Assembly: GCA_964461295.1 (NCBI GenBank)
Contig: CAYWTX010000352.1
Location: forward strand, 1-31,461
From: CAYWTX01 sp964461295
GTDB lineage: Bacteria; Planctomycetota; Phycisphaerae; SM23-33
Direction: 5' to 3'
DNA length: 31,461 nt
Shown here: in pieces, positions 23,625 to 31,401 of the stretch
Numbering within the stretch: the first letter of the stretch is position 1
How the letters are laid out: every line of letters begins with the position of its first letter
Notes under the pieces: model-generated
Told to the model about the DNA's origin: nothing
Seen by the model: only the letters and a program-made list of their open reading frames with translations
The model's database searches: none
Made by a program: the position numbers and the translations under genes

Positions 23625-23681
23625 GCACGGAGGGCACAACACCATCCCGTGCGCAATGGTGTCGCGGGCGGTACTGCCGCC
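23625..23681. repeat. Fragments of family B and E repeats plus hairpin before smpB
   Basis: CACCACACAGGCACGGAGG (about 23625-23643 region) is a partial family B copy. ACACCAT (23639-23645) and ATGGTGT (23656-23662) form a 7-bp stem. GGCGGTACTGCCGCC (23667-23681) is the core of family E. Together they fill most of the gap between rsmB and smpB and may separate the transcripts. Confidence 0.5.
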
Positions 23682-23722
23682 TGCTGCCCTGGGTTGCGGG
23701 CAAGGCCCGCGCCGCGGTCGAT

Positions 23723-25099
23723 CTATTCCTTGCGGAATATAGCGAAGTATCCCCCGTCGTGCCACTGGGCGTGGTCGTCCGCTCCCCGCGGCAGCGAGAG
23801 CTGCTCGCGCTGCATCCGCATCGTCGCGTCCGCCCCGCCCAGCCAGCGGGCCACCTCGCCGCACTCCTCGGGTTCGATGCTGCACGTGCTGTACACCAGC
23901 CGCCCGCCGCGGCGCACAAACCCCGAGGCCAGCCGCACCAACGTCTTCTGGTCGCCCGCCGCCGCCGACAGCGCCTCCGGCGTCAGCCGCCACCGCGCCT
24001 CCGGACGCCGCGCCAGCACGCCGCTGTTGGTGCATGGCGCGTCCGCCAGAACCAGGTCGAAGCTCTCGGGCTCCAGGGCGCCCACGTTCTCGGCCAGCAC
24101 CGTCTTGACGATGCCAAAGCCCATCCGTCCGCAGTTGTCCTCCACCCGCGCCAGCTTCTCCCGCGACACGTCCACCGCCGTGATCGACCCGCGGTCGTCC
24201 ATCATCTCCGCCAGCAGCGTCGTCTTCGTCCCGGGCGCCGCGCAGAAGTCCATCACCTTCGTGCCCGGCCGCGGCTCGGCCGCCAGAACCACGCCCGTGG
24301 CCGACGCGTCCTGCGGCTGCACCGCCCCTCGCTGGAACGCCGGCAGCGCCGTCACGTCGATGTGGTCATCCAGCACAATGCTCCAGCCGTTGCCGTGCGG
24401 CCTGGCGCCGATCCCCGCCTGCTGTAGTTCGGCCAGCACGTCCGCCGGGGCGCCGGCGCGCCGGTTGACGCGCAGGATCATCGGTGCCCGGTCGTCGGCG
24501 TGCTCGCCCAGTTCGGCAGCCTTCGCCAGCCCGTACCGCGCCACCCACCGCCGCGCCAGGAACTCAGGCATCGAGTACGCCGCCGCAACGTACGCCGCCG
24601 GGTCCACGGCCGGGTCGGCCAGCGCCGGGCGGGCCAGCTTGCGGAACCGCCGCGGGCCCACCGGGATGACGTCTCGAGCGGCGGGCACGGGCCCGGTCTG
24701 CACCTCGGACAGTTCCCGCAACATCGACCGCAGCACGCCGTTGACCATTCCCGCCTGCCGCCGGTGGTGGAACCGCCCCGCCTGTTCCACGGCCTCGTCC
24801 ACGGCCGCGAACGCCGGAACGCGGTCCAGGAACAGGAGCTGGTACACCGCGACCAGGAGGACCTCGTTCAGGGCGCCCGGCAGGCGCTTGTCGGGGCGGG
24901 CAAGGAACGCCCGCAGCACGGCCTGGAGGGTCGCCTTGCGCCGCTCGACGCCCAGGGCCAGTTCCCGGGCCAGGGCGGCGTCCGGCCCGGCCAGGCCGCT
25001 GCTGCCCAGCAGGCGGCCCGCGTGGGCGGTAATGTTCCCCGCCCGGTCCCGCAGGGACAGCACCGCCAGATCGCGTGGGTTGCTCAGTTCCGGGGTCAT
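23723..25099 (-). CDS. rsmB: 16S rRNA m5C967 methyltransferase RsmB-like
   Basis: The 458-residue protein has an N-terminal NusB-like helical domain (about 10-135: L-N-E-V-L-L-V-A-V-Y-Q-L-L-F, V-N-G-V-L-R-S). A SAM-dependent RNA m5C methyltransferase domain follows. Its motifs are D-F-C-A-A-P-G-T-K-T at 284-293, D-A-P-C-T-N-S-G with catalytic C356, and S-T-C-S-I-E-P-E-E with the second cysteine C406. The two-cysteine pattern and NusB domain are diagnostic of RsmB (Sun/RrmB). The ATG overlaps the fmt stop codon (ATGA), the conserved fmt-rsmB pairing in bacteria. Residues such as N-C-G-R in place of N-xx-R are minor variations. Confidence 0.92.
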   Translation of the reverse strand: MTPELSNPRDLAVLSLRDRAGNITAHAGRLLGSSGLAGPDAALARELALGVERRKATLQAVLRAFLARPDKRLPGALNEVLLVAVYQLLFLDRVPAFAAVDEAVEQAGRFHHRRQAGMVNGVLRSMLRELSEVQTGPVPAARDVIPVGPRRFRKLARPALADPAVDPAAYVAAAYSMPEFLARRWVARYGLAKAAELGEHADDRAPMILRVNRRAGAPADVLAELQQAGIGARPHGNGWSIVLDDHIDVTALPAFQRGAVQPQDASATGVVLAAEPRPGTKVMDFCAAPGTKTTLLAEMMDDRGSITAVDVSREKLARVEDNCGRMGFGIVKTVLAENVGALEPESFDLVLADAPCTNSGVLARRPEARWRLTPEALSAAAGDQKTLVRLASGFVRRGGRLVYSTCSIEPEECGEVARWLGGADATMRMQREQLSLPRGADDHAQWHDGGYFAIFRKE

Positions 25100-26040
25100 G
25101 GTTCCGCTCGCACGAAACGGTCGCCGGGCTTCACTCGATACCCGTTCACGAAATCGCGCCAACTCATCAGACGCTTGCCCGCCGGGCGGATCTCCAGCAC
25201 CCGCAGCCGCCCTTGCCCGGTGGCCACCAGCAGCTCCTCGTCCACCTCGCCGGGCCGGCCCCGCGCTTCGCCCTGGTCGGCCACGGCCCGCGCCAGGGCC
25301 ATCGGCATCGCCGCCCGCCCCGCGTGCTCGAAGCCCGCCTGCCCCCCCGGCCAAGGCCACGTGCCGCGAACCAGGTTGCCGATGGTCGCGGCGTCCGCCG
25401 ACCAGTCGATCAGCCCGTCGGACTTCTCAAGCATAGGCGCCCGCGTCGCCGCCGAATGGTCCTGCTCGTAAGCCCCGGCCGCGCCAGAGGCCAGCAGGTC
25501 CAGCGTCCGCGCCATCAGCCCCGCCCCCGCCTCCGCGAGGCGGGCCTTCAGTTCCTCGGCCGTCTCCTCCGGCCCGATCTCCAGCCGCTGCGTGAGGTAG
25601 ATCGGCCCGGCGTCCATCGCCCGCACGATGCGGAAGGTGGTCAGACCGGTCGTGCGGCAGCCGCGGAGGATCGCCCAATTGATCGGCGCGGCCCCGCGCA
25701 GTTCCGGCAGCAGCGACGCGTGCAGATTCATCGGGCACAGCTTCGGCGCCTCCAGCACGCCGCGGCGGAGGATCTGCCCGAAGTCGGCCACGGCGATCAC
25801 GTCCGGCTCAAACGACCGCAGGCGGGCGACCGATTCCGGCGCGTTGATGTTCTCGGCCTCGATCACCGTCGCCCCGGCCGCGGAGGCCGCCTCGGCCACC
25901 GGCGTGCGACGCGGCGCCCCGCTTCGCCCCGCCGGGCGCGCAGGCTGCGTGAACACCGCGGCCACGTCGTGCCCGCCGGCCAACACCGCGCGAAGCGATG
26001 GAACAGAGAACTGCCCGCTGCCGAAGTAGACGATCCGCAC
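25096..26040 (-). CDS. fmt: Methionyl-tRNA formyltransferase
   Basis: The 314-residue enzyme transfers a formyl group from 10-formyl-THF to initiator Met-tRNA. The catalytic trio is visible: N105, H107 and D143, in M-N-L-H-A-S-L-L-P-E-L-R-G and V-R-A-M-D-A-G-P-I. The start M-R-I-V-Y-F-G-S-G-Q-F-S and the C-terminal beta-barrel are typical. The GTG at 26040 has AAAGGAG five bases upstream. No def (peptide deformylase) gene is adjacent, unlike many bacteria. The 210-bp upstream region (26041-26250) has no gene; it holds an imperfect inverted repeat of GCGCCGC/TATTCT words around 26054-26128. Confidence 0.95.
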   Translation of the reverse strand: MRIVYFGSGQFSVPSLRAVLAGGHDVAAVFTQPARPAGRSGAPRRTPVAEAASAAGATVIEAENINAPESVARLRSFEPDVIAVADFGQILRRGVLEAPKLCPMNLHASLLPELRGAAPINWAILRGCRTTGLTTFRIVRAMDAGPIYLTQRLEIGPEETAEELKARLAEAGAGLMARTLDLLASGAAGAYEQDHSAATRAPMLEKSDGLIDWSADAATIGNLVRGTWPWPGGQAGFEHAGRAAMPMALARAVADQGEARGRPGEVDEELLVATGQGRLRVLEIRPAGKRLMSWRDFVNGYRVKPGDRFVRAEP

Positions 26041-26250
26041 CGCTTCTCCTTTGCGCCGCTATTCTGGCCCCGCGCGCAGGGTACGCCAAGGGGAAAATGC
26101 CCGCGCGAGAATAATGGCGGCGCAGGAAAACCAAAAGCGATAGAGGCGGGGCATCGCACGAGGACGGCCAGGGACATCCACCCGCGACGTCTCCCGTGCT
26201 CGGCAGCCCCAACGGCAGAACCGTTGTGCGTACAGACTATCGCGACGCCC

Positions 26251-27183
26251 CTATTCGATCATCTGTCCCAACGGAAACTCAGGCGCCAACGCGATCATGG
26301 TGAGGGCAGGTGAGGACGAGGGCGAACCGCTTGGCACTCCAAGTTGGGCATGTGCCCCGGACTGATATTCAAGCACCGCTCGCGTCAAACCTGGGCTTGC
26401 CCTGCGAACCCGATCTGCTCGAACAACCACCTTCGGACACTCCACGAAGCCTGGTTTCGCTTCCTTAAGCAGCATCTTCTCCGGAAATCCGTCAGCCAAA
26501 GGCCCGTCACTGGGCCTCGTGTCTGTTCCTTTCACCCACCCCCACGGGACCAAACGGTACTCAAAAGCCAACACCACTTCGGAAGCCGCCAAAAGGCCAG
26601 GTAGGTTCCTTATATCCCACGTCGTGCCAGATGCGACAAACAGAGAAGTCACCGAATGTGCTCGGAAAAAGTCCGCCATGGCAGGCAGCAACACGTCCGA
26701 TTGTTGCAGCAAGGGATACGCCGATTCCCACGGGTAGATCGAGTTCACAACCGCCCGGGTTGGGGAGTGAGTGCCAATGGCAGTGATGATCCTGTGAAAG
26801 AACTCCTCCGGCGTAACATAGCCGGGCCGCTGGTAGATGATCGCCAAGTCGCGCCTTTCTGGTTTCGTAAGCGACCTGCCAGCGATGGCCTCCAGTGTTG
26901 CCACTACTTCGTCCGGGTTCTCTCGAAAGGAAACAATCATGGTCGATTCGCCGTTTTCCAGTCCATCCAGAATGAACTGGAAGGCGAAGACAGTCTTGTG
27001 CAGCCCACGTCGCCCCACGATCGTCGTGGCGTGATTCAACGGGACGCCGTGCCCCACCAACTCCTGGCACCACGGAATCGGCCAGTTCAAGCACGGCATC
27101 TTCTGCCAATCGACGACACCCACAGTCGTGCTTCCGCCTCCATACAGGGGGGCGCTAATCCTCCCTTGCCCGAAGGAGCACAT
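26251..27183 (-). CDS. KaiC-like RecA-fold protein with degenerate ATPase motifs
   Basis: The 310-residue product resembles a KaiC/RadA-type second domain. C-Q-E-L-V-G-H-G-V-P-L at 39-49 corresponds to the KaiC 'LDxxLGGGxP' entry. The P-loop position reads G57-R-R-G-L-H-K-T64, with H where the glycine before lysine is normal. V-S-F-R-E-N-P replaces the usual F-E-E-S-P. The Walker B strand is R-A-V-V-N-S-I, with N instead of D. So nucleotide binding may be weak and hydrolysis absent. Residues 1-37 have no recognised fold and overlap the upstream gene by 97 bp in another frame. An AGGGGAG site lies 4 bases before the ATG, supporting separate initiation. G+C is lower than in the neighbouring genes. 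Confidence 0.75.
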   Translation of the reverse strand: MCSFGQGRISAPLYGGGSTTVGVVDWQKMPCLNWPIPWCQELVGHGVPLNHATTIVGRRGLHKTVFAFQFILDGLENGESTMIVSFRENPDEVVATLEAIAGRSLTKPERRDLAIIYQRPGYVTPEEFFHRIITAIGTHSPTRAVVNSIYPWESAYPLLQQSDVLLPAMADFFRAHSVTSLFVASGTTWDIRNLPGLLAASEVVLAFEYRLVPWGWVKGTDTRPSDGPLADGFPEKMLLKEAKPGFVECPKVVVRADRVRRASPGLTRAVLEYQSGAHAQLGVPSGSPSSSPALTMIALAPEFPLGQMIE

Positions 27184-28265
27184 TTACTCCCCTTGTAGTC
27201 TGGGGGTGCTCCCCACGTCAGCGCAGGGCGTTTCACATCAACCTTCACCAATGGTTTGCTCTTCCGCACCCGCGACAGGACATAGTGAATGGAAGGAAAG
27301 ACGAAGATGCCGCCCGTCTTGCGGTTGGGACCCGCACCCTCTGGGTCGGGAGAATCCTCCGGTGGGTCATAGATTTTCAGCAGTCTCTTTCCTAAACCGT
27401 GGCTCAGCGACTGATATCTCGCCTTGCTGATTTCCATGGACCGAGTGAAGTACTCGCCTCCCGCATAGGCGTGATCTAGGCGGATGTTGATGTCCGCCAA
27501 GTAACCCCACGCAGGCTGGGACTCGCCATGGACCCTCCCGTCGCTCAGACAGTCAAGGACAAAAAAGACACACTGGGGCATGCACCCGTTCGCGTCCCGG
27601 AACATCTGCGCTAGCATTCCCAGCAAATCGTCTCGGTCTTGCGGGGCCCTCACGCAGTTGAGACCGTCGATCACAACAACCCATGGCGATGGCAGGTTCC
27701 CCTGAGGGCCTCTGCCAGACACCAGCTTCCATGCATCCTCCATCCTGGCCATGAACTCCTTCAGACTTGTTGTGCGGTCCCCGCCCCCTCCTTCAAGGGC
27801 CTCGGCCTGCCCCGGCAATGCCTCGTGAGTCACCATCATCAGCGGTTCGCGCCCCTGATGCTCACCCTCCTTGGCCCAGGCGCCCCCATGGCAGAAGGAG
27901 TCGTGCGTATAGTAACCGGCACCGATGTCCTTCCGGCCCAGGCCAAGGCTCTCCATGTTCTCCGCAATGGCCGCACCCGAGGTCTCCGTGGTGATGTACA
28001 GGCTCCTTGCCTTCCGCACTTCCAATCCAGCATTAGCGGCCAAGGCACGGTTATAGCAGATGTGCTGTGCGAGAATGGACTTGCCCGCCCCCGGTGGCCC
28101 GGACAACAGGATGACCAGCGGTCTGCCAAGTCCGTCAGGCCGAAGGAATCCGCCCTTCAGGAACTCGTCGAGCCAGTAGATGGGTGCTTCTCCTTCCGGT
28201 TGGACAATGGTGCGCTTGTCGGACGTTAACAGAGGCGCAATGTACGTCTTGATGATCTCGGGCAT
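27087..28265 (-). CDS. KaiC-like ATPase (RecA superfamily) with intact motifs
   Basis: The 392-residue protein is a KaiC/RAD55-type ATPase. Walker A is G56-P-P-G-A-G-K62-S, after the strand V-I-L-L-S. A catalytic-type glutamate E94 sits in I-T-T-E-T. Walker B is W-V-V-V-I-D200-G. A KaiC-like phrase M-E-I-S-K-A-R-Y-Q-S-L-S-H-G is at 277-290, and F-V-F-P-S-I-H-Y-V-L-S-R ends the fold near 332. The last 40 residues look unstructured and overlap the next gene. A long acidic/glycine insert lies at about 135-170. The ATG has GGGAAGAGGTGGG just upstream. An AT-rich patch (AATATTAAT near 28327-28335) lies before it and may hold the promoter. Its partner is the degenerate KaiC-like gene downstream. 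Function is unknown; a signalling scaffold is one option. Confidence 0.82.
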   Translation of the reverse strand: MPEIIKTYIAPLLTSDKRTIVQPEGEAPIYWLDEFLKGGFLRPDGLGRPLVILLSGPPGAGKSILAQHICYNRALAANAGLEVRKARSLYITTETSGAAIAENMESLGLGRKDIGAGYYTHDSFCHGGAWAKEGEHQGREPLMMVTHEALPGQAEALEGGGGDRTTSLKEFMARMEDAWKLVSGRGPQGNLPSPWVVVIDGLNCVRAPQDRDDLLGMLAQMFRDANGCMPQCVFFVLDCLSDGRVHGESQPAWGYLADINIRLDHAYAGGEYFTRSMEISKARYQSLSHGLGKRLLKIYDPPEDSPDPEGAGPNRKTGGIFVFPSIHYVLSRVRKSKPLVKVDVKRPALTWGAPPDYKGSKCAPSGKGGLAPPCMEAEARLWVSSIGRRCRA

Positions 28266-28484
28266 TTCCCACCTCTTCCCGTAGTTCCCGCATCACACGA
28301 TGGCCTACACCACACGACGACACACATTAATATTGCGCGATCAACTGGAGAAAGCAAGGAGTTCTTGTATTCGTCAACGCCCAGACAAGAAACCTCGCCT
28401 TCAGCGACCCCGCTTTCTAGGAAGTGCAAAGGGCAACCGCCGACGGCAGCCTGCCCGTAGCAGGTCTCGGACCCTCCCCGACCG

Positions 28485-31271
28485 CTACCCCTGTGCATCC
28501 CTCTTCTGCTCGCTCACCAGGCTCCGGTAGTCCGTCTTGCCGGTGCCCAGCGTCGGAATCCTCTCCAGCCTCACCACGCGGCGGATGTTGTGCAGCGGCG
28601 ACAGACCCGCCTCCCGCAACATGCGGTTGGCTGCCTCGCGGTCCACGGCCCGCGTCGTGAACAGCACCACCTCCGGCGGCTCGGCTCCCGGCGCCGCCTC
28701 CACCGCCACGCTCGGCCCCTCTTCCGCCGTGCCGGTCCCCACCCGCTCGGCCAGCACCGCCTCCATCGCCGGCAGCGACACCATCTCGCCGGCGATCTTC
28801 ACGAACCGCTTCAGCCTCCCGCGAAACGTCAGCACGCCCGACTCGTCGCGGGCGATCAGGTCGCCCGTCCAGTACCACCGCCGCCCGTCACGCTCGACGA
28901 ACGGCGACGGCGGCGGCACAACCGTCCCGAGTTGCGGCCCCTGGCCACCACGGTCCTGGAGGACTGTGCCATCCAGGTATCCCCCGAACACGCTCTCGCC
29001 CGACACCAGCAGCACGCCCGCCTGCCCGGCCGGAACGACCTCCCGCGTCTCGGGATGCACCACCATGCACATCACGCCTTCCAGCGGTTCGCCGACCGTG
29101 CCGCGCCGCTGCCGCCCGGGGCGGTTCACGCTCACCACCGGAGAACACTCGGTGATACCGTACCCCTCCAGCACCGCCATGCCGGGGTTGGCCCGCTCCA
29201 GCGCGTCGTACAACCGGTCGGGACACGCCTCGGCCCCGGTGATCGCCAGCCGCAGCGAACCAATCTGACCCGGCGCCGCGGCGTGCACGATGCCCGCCAG
29301 GAACGTCGGCGTGCCCACCAGCAGCGTCGCCCCGTACGCCTCGATCGCCCGCGCGATCATCCGCCCCGCCGTCGGGTCCGGCCAGTACGCCACGCTCACG
29401 CCCATGCACAGGGGCACCACGGCCGTCACCGTCAGCCCGAAGGAGTGGAACGGCGGCAGGATGCCGAGGAAACGGTCGCCCTCCCGCAGCACCCGCAGGG
29501 CGACGAACCCGCGAATGTTCGCCAGGATGTTCGCGTGCGTCAACGGCACGGCCTTGGGCAGCGTCTCCGAGCCGCTGGTGAACAGCACCGCGGCCTCGTC
29601 GCCGGGCGCGATTCCCGCCGCCGCACGGCGCAGCGCCGCCCAACTCAGGCGGGCCTGCGCCCACGCCGCCAACTTCCGCCACGGCGGAATCGCCGCCGCC
29701 AACCGCTCCAGGTACACCAGCCGCTCGCGGATGGGCTCCAGGTCCACGCCCTGGGCCTCCAGCCGCCCTACCAGCGCCCCGGCCGAGACCACCCGCTCCA
29801 CGCCGGCCAGTTCCATGCAGTGCGCCAGGTTGCGCGCCCCCACCGTCCAGTTCACCATCACGGGCGTCTTGCCCGCCAACAGGGCGCCCAGGTACGCCAC
29901 GTCGGCGGCCACACCCGCCGGCAGCATGATCCCCAGCCGCTTGCCGGGCAGGGCCGCCAGCGGCCCGCGCAGCGCCAGGATGCCCGTGACCAGGTCGCGA
30001 TAGGTCTTCACGCCGGAGATCGCATCGGCGGCGATCGCCCGCCCGGGCGCCCGCTTCGCCGCCGCAAGGAACACCTCCGCGAGGGTCGCACCCGCCGGCG
30101 CGACCGCCCAATCCCCCAATGCCTCTCCTTCCGCCTGGGTCTGGGCTCCTGCCCCTCCCGCAGTCGTGACTCGTGATCGGCTTCTTGTTCTCGCCGCCTC
30201 CCACCACTTGGCCGCCACCGGCGGCAATTCCTCCACGCGGGCCGACCCGCCGCGCCCGGTTGCCGCCAGCATCACGTCGCCCACCGTCCGCAGGGCCTCC
30301 ACGTCCCCCGGCGGGAAGCCGAACTGCCGCTCCAGCCACACCAACACCTCCGCGCGGTCCAGGCTGTCCAGCCCCAGGTCGCGCGCCAGGTGCTGCTCCG
30401 CCCGAACGTCGCCGGCGCCCGTTCGCTCGGCCAGGTACTCCGCCACCGCCCGCCGCGTCGCCGCCGGCACGCCCGAGGCATCGCCCGACGCGCGGGCCTC
30501 GGCGGGCTCGGGCATCTCCCGCACCCCGCCACGCTCCCAGATCGAGTACGGCACGTGCGTCGCCCGCGGGGCGTCGGCGTTGTAGAACCCCTCCAGGTAG
30601 CGGTTCATCTCCCCCCGCCCCGCCGAACGCGGGAAGTCCGCCGGCTCGACAAACTCGATCCGCACCCGCCGCCGCGGCGCCGCTACCACGCCGCTGGCCG
30701 CCAGGCCCGCCAACCCGCGCCGCAGAATGCTCGGCACGTGTGGCACGCCACCGTGGGCGTAACTGAACAGGCTCCCCCACAGCCCCGTCGTCCGCACCAG
30801 CACCACGCGGGCCTCCGGCGCCGCTCGCAGAATCCGCTCCACCGCCCCGGCCGCCCCGATCTCCGTCCGCCGACTCCGCATCACCCGCCCCGCCGGATAG
30901 ATCGCGACGTTGTCGCCCTGCCGCAGCGCCGCGCCGCACGCGGCCAGGGCGTCCTCGATGGCCTGCTTGGCGGCCGGGCCGAACTTCTCCGGCGCGGGGA
31001 TCGGGATCACGTTCCCCCGCTTCGCCAGGTATCGCACGAAGAACCGGTCGATCTGGTCCTTGTCGGCCAGGAACCGAGCGCCGAACGGCCGCAACAGCAG
31101 CGCGCCGAGGATGATCGGATCGATGAAGGCAGGGTGGTTCGGCAGGAAGAGAATCCCCCGCCGCCCGCGCGCCGCCACCTCCCGCAGCCCCTCGGCGTGC
31201 ACGCGATACCGCAGCGAAAGGGCAAGGCCGACAAAGCCGCGAAGCAAGATGTCGGAAAAGCCTGAGATCAT
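28485..31271 (-). CDS. Three-domain PlsC acyltransferase - acyl carrier - acyl-ACP/CoA synthetase fusion
   Basis: The 928-residue protein joins three activities of phospholipid acylation. Residues about 20-235 are a PlsC acyltransferase with N-H46-P-A-F-I-D51 and an I-Y-P-A-G-R block in the place of the usual E-G-T-R. Residues about 270-340 are an acyl carrier domain with the phosphopantetheine serine S303 in G-L-D-S-L. Residues about 390-928 are an AMP-forming adenylating domain with T-S-G-S-E-T-L-P-K at 565-573, E-G-Y-G-I-T-E-C-S-P, Y-W-T-G-D-L and a C-terminal G-T-G-K-T-D-Y lysine. It resembles Aas (2-acyl-GPE recycling) with an added ACP. ATG at 31271 is preferred over a GTG at 31307 on family fit; no strong ribosome site is seen. 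It probably sits on the inner membrane face. Confidence 0.88.
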   Translation of the reverse strand: MISGFSDILLRGFVGLALSLRYRVHAEGLREVAARGRRGILFLPNHPAFIDPIILGALLLRPFGARFLADKDQIDRFFVRYLAKRGNVIPIPAPEKFGPAAKQAIEDALAACGAALRQGDNVAIYPAGRVMRSRRTEIGAAGAVERILRAAPEARVVLVRTTGLWGSLFSYAHGGVPHVPSILRRGLAGLAASGVVAAPRRRVRIEFVEPADFPRSAGRGEMNRYLEGFYNADAPRATHVPYSIWERGGVREMPEPAEARASGDASGVPAATRRAVAEYLAERTGAGDVRAEQHLARDLGLDSLDRAEVLVWLERQFGFPPGDVEALRTVGDVMLAATGRGGSARVEELPPVAAKWWEAARTRSRSRVTTAGGAGAQTQAEGEALGDWAVAPAGATLAEVFLAAAKRAPGRAIAADAISGVKTYRDLVTGILALRGPLAALPGKRLGIMLPAGVAADVAYLGALLAGKTPVMVNWTVGARNLAHCMELAGVERVVSAGALVGRLEAQGVDLEPIRERLVYLERLAAAIPPWRKLAAWAQARLSWAALRRAAAGIAPGDEAAVLFTSGSETLPKAVPLTHANILANIRGFVALRVLREGDRFLGILPPFHSFGLTVTAVVPLCMGVSVAYWPDPTAGRMIARAIEAYGATLLVGTPTFLAGIVHAAAPGQIGSLRLAITGAEACPDRLYDALERANPGMAVLEGYGITECSPVVSVNRPGRQRRGTVGEPLEGVMCMVVHPETREVVPAGQAGVLLVSGESVFGGYLDGTVLQDRGGQGPQLGTVVPPPSPFVERDGRRWYWTGDLIARDESGVLTFRGRLKRFVKIAGEMVSLPAMEAVLAERVGTGTAEEGPSVAVEAAPGAEPPEVVLFTTRAVDREAANRMLREAGLSPLHNIRRVVRLERIPTLGTGKTDYRSLVSEQKRDAQG

Positions 31272-31331
31272 CGTCCACAGAGTACGTCGCCGCACCCCTG
31301 GCCACAACCGGTGGCCGCTCGCCGTGTCATA

Positions 31332-31379
31332 GCCCAGTAGTAATGTCCGGTTCCTGCCCAGTAAGAATGTCCGCTTTCC
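31332..31379. repeat. Tandem 24-bp direct repeats at an insertion-sequence left end
   Basis: Two adjacent 24-base units, 31332-31355 and 31356-31379, share 19 of 24 positions; both begin GCCCAGTA and contain AATGTCCG. They lie just upstream of the transposase start. Such paired end repeats are typical transposase-binding sites at the terminus of an IS. The exact outer border (around 31332) is not proven because the right end is outside the window. Confidence 0.65.
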
Positions 31380-31401
31380 CCAAAGGATGAAAGGAAGGCG
31401 G

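Noticed and set aside
26344..28229. Several plus-strand open frames opposite the KaiC-like genes
   Set aside because: No motifs; the minus-strand genes carry the KaiC-type signatures and good ribosome sites.
28321..28380. A sigma-70 promoter in front of the first KaiC-like gene (TTGCTT and TATTAA on the minus strand)
   Set aside because: The spacer is 19 bases and both boxes are imperfect; kept only as a remark on the AT-rich patch.
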